Translations under genes and position numbers: made by a program
Notes under the pieces: model-generated
The model's database searches: none
What the model was told of the DNA's origin: nothing
Seen by the model: only the letters and a program-made list of their open reading frames with translations
Shown here: piece after piece, positions 38,801-50,396 of the stretch
Position numbering within the stretch: position 1 is the first letter of the stretch
How the letters are laid out: the number at the start of each line of letters is the position of its first letter
Source of the DNA: Manduca sexta
Taxonomy: Eukaryota > Arthropoda > Insecta > Lepidoptera > Sphingidae
DNA length: 64,000 bases
Assembly (NCBI RefSeq): GCF_014839805.1
Contig: NC_051124.1
Location: 7,130,001-7,194,000 of the forward strand
Direction: 5' to 3'

Positions 38801-39757
38801 GACTCCGGGCTGATACAGCGTAGAAAATCCCAGATATCACTTTGCCCGTACCCGGAATTCGAACCCAGGACCTCAGAGCGCTGTCGTACTGCGCATGCAG
38901 TACAACTACGCCACCGAGGCAGAGTATAAACTACCTAATCTTATTTAAAGATCCTCTATAAATTTACATTTCCTTTACCATTGTGGACAATCGGAATTCG
39001 TGATTAATGTAATGTGATCTACATACTCGTAAGACCTTGAGATGAAAAATATACTTCATAAACTAGGACGAACGACTTGACTATCGACAGCAATTACCAC
39101 CAGCAGATGGAATATGAGACGGGATGTATTAAAATAGCACTACCTTTATATGAAAATGTTCACAGTTAATACTCTAATATGCTCGAGACGATACAGTACG
39201 ATGAGACAATCTTTGTAAAGATTATTTATTTACCTATGTTGTTTATTGAATATTAGATTTCGTTCACGCCTTCACCCACATGTAAAAAAAATCCGATATA
39301 TTAATCCAACTGTGTAAATGGTATATCTGGTATACCTTTTATCAATATCCATTCAGCGGTTTCAACGTTTACATTAAACAAAGTGTTTATTGGTCAGAAA
39401 AATAGTTGACGCTCCTGAGTACCTACGCCAGTTTATACCTTATATCATAGTTGTAAAGACAATACTGGCCTACTCTGACATATATATGGCGTTTGTATAT
39501 GGTAAAAGATAAAACGAGCTTTATTATCCATTCGTGGATCAAAAAAACTTGTTCTTTCCATGATAAGATAGCATTAGCCTTGAAAAGTGTAAACATATGG
39601 AATCAAACAGGAGTCTAAAAACTGCACTGTCTATATACGGTCTCTAATAACATATAAGGCTCAACTTACCTCCTTCGTTGATGAAAGCACGGAATTCGTC
39701 CGAGGGCGCCGCTGCGGCGGCTCCTAGGAGTAGCCATATTATCTGTACCACTAGCAT
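35856..39757 (-). CDS. Divergent hexamerin-family protein
   Basis: Exons on the minus strand, in transcript order: 39757-39670, 38200-38097, 37877-37044, 36954-36809, 36729-35856; 681 residues, all GT/AG, phases 1, 0, 0, 2 as in the arylphorins. MLVVQIIWLLLGAAAA is a signal peptide. Exon 2 is 30 nt and exon 4 is 21 nt shorter than in arylphorin; exon 3 is 3 nt longer. Hexamerin marks include LNCYYLGVHLLHPFW, YYYTHQQLVARYQLE and TTLRDPIYWQMIQY. His236 and His263 sit at two of the three CuA-ligand positions of hemocyanin; the CuB-side RLHKY histidine is lost (QMIQY). It is much less Tyr/Phe-rich than arylphorin. No obvious TATA box was seen upstream. Role beyond storage unknown. It belongs to no named subclass that I can assign. 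Confidence 0.85.
38655..38925 (-). repeat. SINE family A in intron 1 of the divergent hexamerin, with CA microsatellite
   Basis: Minus copy: head near 38925 ('ctgcctcggtggcgtagttg'), B box complement 'ggaattcgaacccaggacc' near 38852, body to 38705. The 3' end runs into a CA/TG simple repeat (38657-38703). The 1.47-kb intron 1 (38201-39669) hosts it. Confidence 0.75.
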
Positions 39758-41372
39758 GGTGTTGCCTAAATGCAGGTCGACTAGCTTCTAATAGCAAACG
39801 AGTGTCGCATATGCACCAGACGTCATGACTTTGTTTCTCTGGAGCCAATTGAGGTCCTCGGGTCGGTTTAATGGGAATAATTTTCATGTACATTCGTTGT
39901 CATAAAGTTTTCATTTTTTATTTACGGACGTACCTACTAATAGGCAAAGATTTTTTTATGATTGACGCCAAAATATATTCTTGCTTCCTACTTTAAGTAT
40001 AACACTAAAAATTACTTTTAATAATGGTTCAAAGTTGCATTGAACAGTTTTAGTGTTCTTTTGATATATAGGTATACTTATTACCTATACATATTTTTTT
40101 ATATGTGTTCGTCATTAAATGTCATTAAATGTTAAGAGAAGATAGGTGGAAATAGGTCTACCTTATTGTAAATCTAGTTGACACTAGCTGTAAGCAAATA
40201 TTCATTTTCATTTAGATCGATAATCGTTTGAAGTTCATTCAAATATGTAGTAAGTACTTGAACCTATACCTCTTTTACTTCTAAGATAATCACATTTTTT
40301 CAACCATAGATAATGGACGCAGAAAGTCTTAGTATATTTAACTACCGATTAAGAATGTTATATTTTATTTTACTTTATAAGGTACTTAATCGAATAACTG
40401 AATTATATAAATGGCATGAAGTAAAAAAACAAAAAATAAGAAGTTGAATAAAAGTATCACAAAACATTTGTAGACGACAGGCTTAGAAATTAATAAAAAA
40501 ATCAATAAAGGCTAGCCACGAGAAAATAAATCTTAGTTTACGAGAAAGTCTAATTATTATTATAAAATTCGATCAAAGAAACAAAAAAGATTTTTTTTTA
40601 TAAATTTTCACAAAGTAACTAAATAATGTACATGGAATCTCTAGCTAGAAAAAATATTATTTATTAACACAATACACAAAAGAACACAAAAAATTCAAAA
40701 TAACAACACCCTCGTCACCTGTACGCAAGTGTACAATATACAAAGGAAGTGTATGAAATTGGATAATTTTCCAATTGTTAGTCCTTGGTAGATGGCTAAT
40801 TTTGGTCAAGAGGCAATTTATTACTTTCAAGCGCTATTACAGCATTTGCTAGAAACACACAATAATGATCTCGTGGAAATATTTAGAGATGCGCTTACAT
40901 AACAGCTACTCAGACCGTGTATCGTTATAAATCACAGTCCGTTGCTATTCTTGGACGCACAATCACCAATACTGTAAGTGTAACATACTGCTCCAGGTAT
41001 AATCCAGGGAATGTTATGATTAAAACAAACATTAAAAACTATTGTTTATATTGTAGTTGTTTTCATAGAATAATATTCAAAAATAAATTGCAATGCGTTA
41101 TAGATATTAGCATATAATTGTTTACAATGCAGAATACGTTACGAGTGAATTATTCCGGAAATAATTCTTTGGAACGAATTCAAAAAGATCCCTGGCCCAC
41201 GTTGCAAGTAATAAATCATATTAACAAGTGCCTATCTATAAGATAGATGAAATGGTACATTAGATTACATTCCACAACCATGCTAATACCGCATTTGATT
41301 TTGTACTAGTAACCAAGTCTTAACTTTAAATGTACTACATTATGGTAATAATACTATAATAATAACAATAAT
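39758..41372. other. Intergenic between the divergent hexamerin and troponin C
   Basis: Contains the 5' flank of the divergent hexamerin and the 3' flank of troponin C. AT-rich with many homopolymers; no gene, RNA or repeat recognised. The frame at 39666-39893 runs through exon 1 of the hexamerin in the wrong phase. Confidence 0.5.
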
Positions 41373-44300
41373 TTAGTCTCCAGTCATCATCTCCATGAAT
41401 TCTGAAACAAAAAGAATTTATGTTTAGTACAAGTATTCGCTATTTTAACTGAAGGACAGTTTACAACGGTGATTCCATTTAAGAATATTTATAACCTTAC
41501 AAATAGCGGACAAGCAAATGACGACATGTCCAAGTGTAAACAGTGAGATGTTTTGACACTGGTGCGAAGAATTATACCGAGTAATCCTTTGATCTTCATC
41601 CAAAATGAGAGCTGGGGAATGCAAACTCATTGAAAGTTCATGTGTTGTACATGTAAATCACACATCGCGCGCAATCATAGGAATTTTAACATCTATCATA
41701 ATGTTTTATTATTATTATTGTTTATTTCAATACAGATATTGTTGCTTGCGATTTTAGATGGTCTAAAAATAACTGAACAAAAGGAAAATGCTTTTATATG
41801 GAAGTGGTAGGAGTGACCGAAATTATGTGAAGAACCGTTATACTCAGATTTTAAATGGATTACCTACTGTCTTACAGAAAACAATCGTCAAATGGCAAAT
41901 TGGTTGATGTATGATCAGTGAAATTGCCGGATGTCCAATAAATCTTCTCCCCACTTATAATATCACTGCTTCTTCAAGGTCGATATCGCGCAATAACTTT
42001 AGTAGTATTATTGTTCATTGTGGTCACCACCTGCTTGTTTTACTACCCTTTGTTATAAAAGTTTACACTGTATGTGCCATAAAACCAGTGAAAATACTAA
42101 GGTTGAGTCACTTAGCACAATAAAAACTGGTAGCCTCATAAAGACACAAATTGAATCTTTCTGGGTAAATTATTCACTTTAGATCGGCAGAGGCAGATAA
42201 GTGGCGTAATATTAATATCATTGAGAGGTTCTTGACCTATATGCAATTTTGTTAGCTGATGCAATCACAGTAATAGACGAGTGTAAGATCTATTTACAGG
42301 AATTTATACCTGTTTATCTGGATCCAGAATTTGAGGGGTAATATTATAAATTATTTAATAAGAAATTTAACAAGATCAATAAAATCAATTACAACGAGCT
42401 TTATGGGCAAGAAGCGCATAGATTTTCGGATTTTATTTTTAATTTTGATTCGACAAAACAATATTAATTGATGTAATATGAAGCTTATTGCATAATTTGC
42501 TGAGAATTACATGATTACTACATTTGCTGAGAATTTTGTTATCATGTAAAAAAATAACATCGGAACCGTCTTCTTTGTTGAACACTGATGTCAGTTTAAT
42601 AATTAATAGCTATTAAGATAAATTATCATCTAATATAACTCTTTCTCTGATTTTCTTTTCTCTCTCTGTGTAACGACTACAATGTTATTCTAAATTCTAT
42701 TCTGTTGCTATTATCTAATATTCGTAGCGCCTACCATGAGCCCTCTCTCATCTGTCAACACTTTATTTAAATCCTACTTCACATGCCATCAGGTGCAATG
42801 GGTCTCTTTGTGCACAACTTGTTCGTTCCTTCGTTTAGTTGAAAATAAAAAGAAAGCAAATTGATTAAAGTGATTTGTAAAATATAATTACCATCGAAGT
42901 CGACGGTTCCGGAGCCGTCAGTGTCGATTTCAGCGATGATGCCGTCCAGGTCAGCGTTGCTGAGCTTGTCGTCGAGCGCGGCCAGGATCTCCTTCAGGGT
43001 GGAGGTGGTGATGTAACCGTTACCTTCACGGTCGTACAACCTATGGACAATTAAATGATTTTAGTGTACTTTTCGGTGATCAACAGTGTAATAAAATCTA
43101 TGAAAGGGGTCACTGACACAATAGGTGCGAGCATCATGAAATCGGGTACTAATTCCAAACTTGAGTTATTTTTATTTATGTTTATGAAAAACAATACATA
43201 TTTTTCGTTGCCTGACCTCAGGACCGCACCTAGTCTATGTATGCTGTCGTTAAACTTCCACCTGTTAATTTTTTTCTATGTTGGATTCATACTCTTTGTC
43301 GAGCATGTTACAAAAAGGACTTGGATTTAATTATGGACCATCTGCTCATCCTATCTAGTTTAGTGTCAGATAAATACCGTTCGAAAAAAAATTGTGTTTT
43401 CAGATATGGGAATTGAACCCAGGACCTCCTAGTTCACAGCGCATAAACGGTACCACCAGATAGATGCGGCATTATCGTAGTCCATATTACCGATTAGTAA
43501 AATAAAAATACCGAATTCTAAATAATTAAACACGCAAGAGAGTTTATTAAAACTGGACGTAAACCAATCAATATCTGAGAAGAAACGGAAGTAGCTGTTA
43601 ATCTTATTCAGCGTTTGTTATTTCTAAAATTACCACATTTTCACAAAGATGTTTAAGTTCCCGTAGACTTCATTATAACGTAGACTAAACATGATTTCTC
43701 AAAGCGTTTGTTGTGCGTCCGCAGACAATTAATTACACCTTTGTTTGTTGTACTTACTAGAAACATTTGTATAGTGTATTTGCATTAGCGGATGAAGTAA
43801 TTGTTAGACTTACACCGTAGTTACTGTTTGTATTTTTAATAAAATATTTGGATGATGTGGTGAAAAGTGCAGAGTTTGCAGTTTTTATCACATTGCGAAC
43901 AGATATTGTGTTAACACATTCCATCCAGTTCGTGTTCAGCCCACGCAAAACTTTTCACCAAAAATAAAATTTGTTCTCTAGTAGCGAATTTAAAAATGCA
44001 TAAAATATTATTTTTATTACATGTTATTTTGAAGGTGGTAACGAAGTCAGGAGATATCGATTGGATTGATAAATAAAAACAACTGTTTTAAGTTTTTTCT
44101 TCATTAAGTAATGTTTTGAAACCTTCTTAATAATAGAGGAAGCCTGAGCTCAACAGTGAGCACTACATACTATAAGGTTAAATTAGCATTTACTCAGAAA
44201 CATGCCCTAATAACATCGTGGTGAGTACTGATACTCATACTATCTGACATCATTGTTTTGTACTTAATTAGTATAGCTAGTGACACAACAAATGAATGGA

Positions 44301-46698
44301 ATTAATCAAGCTTAAATACTGCGCGTGTGTAATGCATTATCAGTATTGTCCAGTAAGTTTGTAATTTCATATTTTCTCTTATTGTGAGCTATTGTTTACC
44401 TGAAAGCTTCTTTCAGTTCTTGCTGCATGGCTTCAGCGTCCTCTTCCTCAAGGAAGTGGGAGGCAATATTGCAGAAACCATCGAAGTTGATCTTGCCAGA
44501 GTCTGAAATAAGAAAGAATCCAAATGTTATGATGTGATTTGATTTACGTGTTTAAACAAACGAATGTTAATGTGCTATTTCTCAGAACGTATAGCATTGA
44601 ACTATTTCAATGTTTAATTTTTAACACAAATCCGCGATTTTCTAAAGTAAATATCAACTGAGAGTCAGAACATTATTTATCTGTCATCACGCATAATGCC
44701 GCGCCAGTAAGTATTCTCAACGTTATTGGCACTGCTAAGATACCTAGATTTACAGATATCACAAAATAGATAATTCCACTCTACTTTATTTCTGAAGATC
44801 CTTTCGGTGTTATGATATCAAAAAAATGACCTAGATTCATCGGTATTTTACTATCCTCCCATGTTGATTTTTGACAGAATGTGTATCCGAATATGTCAAG
44901 TCCGACAAGCTCAAAGAGGATTTCTTAAAAGAATCTGTCTACGGAAATAGCTTCGTCAGTTTCGTGCACGTGTAAAAATATTCGAGAGTATATCGAGGAG
45001 GAGCGTCGCCGTGTCCCTGCTCCGATGATTGATCATCGCTCATTGTACTATTTACGACGACAGAGAATTCTGAACAGTAATTAGCACTCCTCTCATGTAA
45101 ATCATTACTTATAGTTGTTTAGAAAGCTTCTATTTGCATATGACGTTTGATATATCTGCATTAGGCTGTTATTATTATTAGACAGATTTAATAACTGCTG
45201 AGTGTTACTCAATGATGAGTAAATTTTAGTAGATATTTCGACAATTGTTATAATTATGGATAATTTTTTTTTTCTGGATGTTCTCTTAGTATTTGGCACT
45301 AAAGGCTTGTATAAAAGTAAAAGCTTCATAAACACGCGTAACCTATTAATAAACCTGTGAACGGTTCAGTGAGTATTTCTTACATAATTCCACAATGATA
45401 ATGAAAGCAGCATCGTAAACCTAATCGACATATATTTTTATTTTAAATCATTTTTTGTTTTCCAATTTCATATTAAATTCTGCTCCACAGGTTTCGTTTT
45501 CTATATTTTCACAGTACTTTCAAATTTAGAGTTAAACTAATCATTCGATACATTGTTTTATAGATGAAGGTCCTGTCTCACAGCTTCTGAATAAATGCTA
45601 CTGATCACTGAAACGTATAAGCCGACCAAATACAAAAGCCACACTTCGATCTATGCTTCCAAATACATGGTTATTAAATGAGCACTATCTGACCTATTTA
45701 ATATGATAACTGTCAAATCAAATATACTTGAAATCGAAGCTTTTATGCAAAATTTAATTCAATTGCAATTGAAATCTATTGCAGCCAATTAGAAAATGGT
45801 TTGAATCGCAGAATGAATGAATCGAGATTATTTTGTTGTGGAAAGTGCGCCTTATATTAAATTCATTCAATAACTAGATCTCATTTCATCAATGAATGCA
45901 TTGAATATAGCTTTCAATTATTTTTGTGCCTTGGAAACTAATTATGGCCTCTAAATCCAAGGTCTTATCGGTATTTGGAACCACGTCATCCAGTTTTATG
46001 TCTAAGCAATCACCGGAATTTCTATGACGAACATAATTTTGTCAAAATATTTCTCACTATATTAATTTATTGGCTTTCGGCAACAGCATTTTGTTTACTA
46101 AAAATGTGTTTTTTTTTTTTATAATGCTCACTTTCTGGGTCGTTTTCATCAATGAGAGCCTGCAGTTCAGAGTCGTCGAAGAGCTGGCCCATGGTGTTCA
46201 GGATGGTGGAGATTTTGAGGACATCGATGTATCCAGACTTGGTGGTGTCGAACATCTGGAATGCCTTGCGGAGCATGGCCATTTTCTGGTCATCGTCAGT
46301 GTCCTGTAAAGAAGAAGAAAATGTTATTAAAGAACCGAATGAAATAGGTAACTTTGTAGAGCTTATGTTGCGGTTTACTACATATCTTTGTCGTATCAAT
46401 GACATTATAGGCCAAAATTTTATTCCATAATTATTGGTAATAACTGTAGTTTATAATCAATGGCTAAAATAATACGATAAGTAAAATATAACATAAAGCT
46501 TCATCGAAAGTTCCATTCTGGATTTCGAACTCGTTAATCTCAACATAAAATAGTAACAAAACTATTTTATTCCACAATTGTTTCAAACATTCCAAAAATA
46601 TCACTGAATATCCAAATTCCGCATTGCAATTTCCGAAAAATATGTCGTTTATCACTTTCACTCATCACAACACTTGTTAAATGTTAAATCCTCACCAT
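41373..46698 (-). CDS. TpnC: Troponin C, probably single-site (F1-like) isoform
   Basis: Ca2+ sensor of the thin-filament troponin complex in muscle. Exons in transcript order: 46698-46696 (the ATG alone), 46303-46132, 44502-44400, 43040-42892, 41401-41373; 151 residues, ending FMEMMTGD. Four EF-hands are visible. Loop I ([12 protein letters not shown]) ends in K; loop II ([12 protein letters not shown]) ends in G; loop III ([12 protein letters not shown]) ends in T; loop IV ([12 protein letters not shown]) is fully canonical with Glu at position 12. Only site IV should bind Ca2+ well, the pattern known for insect F1-type (TpnC4-like) isoforms linked to stretch activation; F2 types also use site II. 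The isolated-ATG first exon is known in insect troponin C genes. The large introns hold no recognised gene. Confidence 0.93.
43385..43470 (-). repeat. tRNA-like SINE head in a troponin C intron
   Basis: On the minus strand 'atctggtggtaccgtttatg' (A-box-like) is followed by 'cctgggttcaattcccatat' (B-box-like GGTTCAATTCC). The spacing is tRNA-like but the stems are imperfect and no anticodon arm is convincing, so a SINE head or tRNA pseudogene is more likely than a functional tRNA. Confidence 0.45.
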
Positions 46699-46786
46699 TT
46701 TGTTTTAGAAGTGTTTGTGGTTGTAACAAGAACTGAATCCGAGTGCGAGTGTTGTTACACTAGACTTTACGTTCGTGCCCTACCCT

Positions 46787-46796
46787 TATTTATAGC
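46787..46796 (-). promoter_or_regulatory. TATA box of troponin C
   Basis: Minus-strand CTATAAATAA lies about 90 bases before the ATG. Transcription would start near 46760, giving a leader of roughly 60 bases. Confidence 0.65.
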
Positions 46797-49322
46797 ATTT
46801 CATCAGACTGAAAATACAAAAATAAGTGAAAAACTGTCCATCTCTCTCATACGCGTGTAACACTGCGTGGTTATTATGTTTGGGGTGAAATATATCTACG
46901 TCATGCGATGAAAATGCACGTTCCACATTTGAGCCGCAGGAAACGATTTGTCAGGTTTACTGTTTATTCATTTACTGTTTATTTAGTATTATTTCCATTT
47001 CGATTATAGAATTTCCGTTGTTTTTTTTTATTTATAGTTCCAATTATAGCTTGCCCTAGTTATTTTTCTACGTTTCGTTCGGTTAAATCCGAAAGTCAAC
47101 TGTTTGTTTCAAATCCATATGTAGAATGTCCCCTGTGACTATTTTGGTTGATCATGTATTTATAAATTTACAGTTGTTTACGTTCGTGTTATCGAATATT
47201 GCATTTTGTTACTTTTGTTTCATAGAGATTCATGTATTATCTAGTGCCTATATACATAACGACGAGTTTTATAGATTACACTTTAATGCCAATATGTTTT
47301 ACTACTCTAGTGGTCTCCGAGTTATTAAATTTTATTGTATATTTAAAGATAATGCAATTTGTCAGGCTCATTCAAAATTCACGAGCATTTTTACGACTAC
47401 TCAAACTATTTGCTAAATATAAAAAAGCCTAATAGTGTTTATATTCATATTTTAGATTTTTGCTTTGACGTTCTTAAAAGCTTTTTAAATAGCGAAATTG
47501 TTACAAAAAAGTATCTAATGCGTATTAATAAGAAACTATATATTTTTATTACTGTATAATAGAAGTACTAAGAAAATAATATACAGGTATTTTATTATTC
47601 TTGCAATATCTAAATTAAAATGACTAATAAATATTTCAATTAATCAAAAATAAAGTTTAAATGTGAAGGACAAATGAGTTTTACTCAAACACTAAAACGA
47701 TTAAATATATTCTTTATATTCCTGAAATCACATGTCATTAACTGTTTCAGTAATAAGCTGCATCTGTGCTAAAGCTCATCGCTGCTATAATTAGAGTCTG
47801 TATTGGATAATGTTTTGGTCGTAAGTGGATTTTACCACGTCAATATCCAGATTAAAGTGTACCAGAGCCCGGCGCTTATGAAGCGCTTCCTTGATTAAGA
47901 ACAGGAAATTCCTTTGAACCAGCCGCCGATTCACAACAATCCCAATGAAATTATTACGCGTAGCGACGTCACATGCAGGGGTTGTAAACATATTTTAACT
48001 GATTATACATTGAAGACTGAAATTTGTCTAATAATCTTATTGAAAAATAATATCTACATAGTTTTTTCGTATATAATGATTTAATAGACTAGGTATAATG
48101 AGAGTATCGAAACAAAATTATATTGTCATAAAATTATTTGTAGCTTACGTCTTACCTGATCTTCAGCAACAAAATATAGGTCAAACTACTCAATCATAAA
48201 ATATCATTTACTTTTTAAAATGATACTAACTAAACGAGCTGGATACGTTCTTTGATCAGTGAATTAATAAAAATGCATCGGCAGTCATAAATGTAACATA
48301 AATCTCTTTATTTTAGCAATAAAAATGCGTTTATTATGATCAACAAATATACCTTCTTTGATTTATTAATAAATATTTATTGAATACAACTGAAAGTGGA
48401 GATAATTTCCTGTTTTCAGCGAAGCCGATGATTGGCGACCACTAGCGCGTGAAACGGGTTATACTGAGTCGGCGTCGGCGGATATACATAGACTGTCGGT
48501 GATCGACTATAATTTTTGTGTTCTCATGTGAATGCCACAATGAGAGAAACATCTAATCTGAGTCGAGCTTTAGTGTTTCGGACACGTGTTTATTGTATAA
48601 CAACAATAGAATCCAATTTTAGATAGCTAGGTCGGGTTTCACCTTTGTGGAGGCTATCATCAAAATGTAAAGCTTAATCGTTTTGAGCTAAGACCAAATT
48701 TCCTTTGGACCTTGCTGTTACGACGGGTGTGAATATATATACAGCAATTTGTCTGGTCGCCTTATGAAAATAGATGAGATGATTTATAATTTTTTCTATC
48801 GCTATTATAGCTAATTGGACGTCAGTGTAAATTTTATTAGTGACAATGCCAGGTCGTAATTTTAATAAGGTTTATTACACAGTGTAATTATTGTTGTTTT
48901 GTCTTCCTTGCTAAACGGTAATGGTGCCAAGACAATCCATTCAAAAGGGTTTTGATGAATGATATACATACTTTTGGTTTCACTTTTATATTTATATGTA
49001 GAGCGGTTTGTTTTTGATACATTTATATTATAGTTTTTTACGCAAGTATGAAATAATAAAAACTTAAGTATTGTCAATAATGATTTATTACTTGAAATCT
49101 TAAACTATATCATCTTAACTAAAGAAATATTTGGATAATAAGACTGTACAAAACATATGGACATATTAAATAACAACATATTAAACTTCATAGTTTTAAC
49201 AAAATAAATCAATGCAAATGACAAAGAAAGGATGGATACTAAAATTTAAATAAATGAACCAACAGTGTTAAAACATACACAAGTAATTAAAAATAATTCC
49301 AATACTTGCTTAAAACAGCTTC
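46797..49322. other. Intergenic upstream of troponin C
   Basis: AT-rich. Two GC-richer patches stand out: about 47840-47970 (a 66-codon minus frame without recognised family) and about 48418-48515 (CG-rich, 'gagtcggcgtcggcggat'). Neither can be assigned. They may include troponin C enhancers or unrecognised repeats. Confidence 0.4.
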
Positions 49323-49540
49323 TTAAATTTTGTATTCGATCCGTAACGGACAGGTGAAATATTCGGCGTGTCTTAACATTCCATAATCAAAATAATTGGC
49401 TGTCACAGCCAAATGCAACGCGGATAGGTCAGCGTCGCACTTGCGCTGGACCCTGAATCATTGGTGTCAATGGAGTGGAAATATAACTTCATTTTGGCAC
49501 GGAACATCGCGTTTTCCTTGCAGAAATCGCCGTTGATATC
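49323..49540 (-). pseudogene. Possible coding relic or orphan terminal exon
   Basis: A locally GC-richer segment reads like protein in two overlapping minus frames. From 49540 one frame gives DINGDFCKENAMFRAKMKLY and FHSIDTND. From 49451 another gives VQRKCDADLSALHLAVTANY, FDYGMLRHAEYF and TCPLRIEYKI, then a stop at 49323. They are offset by one base, so either a frameshift has occurred or 'gattcag' at 49454-49460 is a splice acceptor. AG acceptors are possible at both starts (49541-49540 and 49455-49454). I do not recognise the family and find no upstream exons. Confidence 0.3.
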
Positions 49541-50396
49541 TGGGCGCCAAATGTAAATATGTAAATAATTCTTAAAATAGTAACATAGATTCTGTCTCCT
49601 ATTTACTTTTAATACATTGTTGCAAAGCATTTGTCTAAAAATAGCAATTTCGATTTTTCTATTTTATACTATCTAAATCTAAGTACATAATATTTTGTAG
49701 GTATAATGGCCGTAGTTTGCAACAAAAACAATTTTTGAAAACATTATAAATTCGGCAACCGTTAATTTAATTTATTGTGCCGATTTCACCTATGTATAAA
49801 ATAAGCCAAATAAATTACGATTTGTGAGACTTTATATTTATTTTGTACGTTAGAAAACGTATCCACGTTCGACTTTACGACATACCGTAAAATTTATTTA
49901 AATGTAATCCCAGTGTGTTACTATTAGTGAGACTAACGAATTTTGTTTATTCTTTATTTAGGTACTGTAGATTAGATTAATATTTTTTTTTTATAAATAT
50001 ATTTCCTAGAAAATAATTCAAATATTTAATTTACAATGGACATCAATAGTTATCAGTTTCTATAGTTATAATCAGCTATAAAAGTATTTCTATTTGTTTC
50101 TAGCTGTTGTCACACGAGTGACCGATGGTTTTTAAATTTTCCACGATGAAAATAGGGAAAGCGTAACAGCGTTGTAAAACGTTTGGACCATTTCCAAAAA
50201 TAATGATAGAAAACTACGTGAAATAGCAATAACTTGCATTGGTTTGCCTTGTTTTATGTACACATACATTTCATTAACACGCCAATAAAACTAGATATCG
50301 AATAATACAATTTTGAATGATGATCTCTTGTCTTCCTTGGGCAGTCTTTTGGTATAAAATATTTTCAAATAACAATATTTTTTGCATATCAAAGAA
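49541..50396. other. 3' flank of the repeat-tailed hexamerin
   Basis: AT-rich sequence downstream (in gene orientation) of the hexamerin stop at 50397. No canonical polyadenylation signal is clear close to the stop. Nothing else recognised. Confidence 0.4.

Noticed and set aside
43385..43470. Functional tRNA gene
   Set aside because: A and B boxes are present but stems and anticodon arm are not convincing; better explained as a SINE head.
46070..46430. Two plus-strand frames of 79 and 92 codons
   Set aside because: They are antisense to troponin C exon 2, whose EF-hand reading and splice sites are clear on the minus strand.
47791..47991. 66-codon minus-strand frame in a GC-richer patch
   Set aside because: No recognisable motif, no splice partners and no repeat match; left as unassigned sequence.
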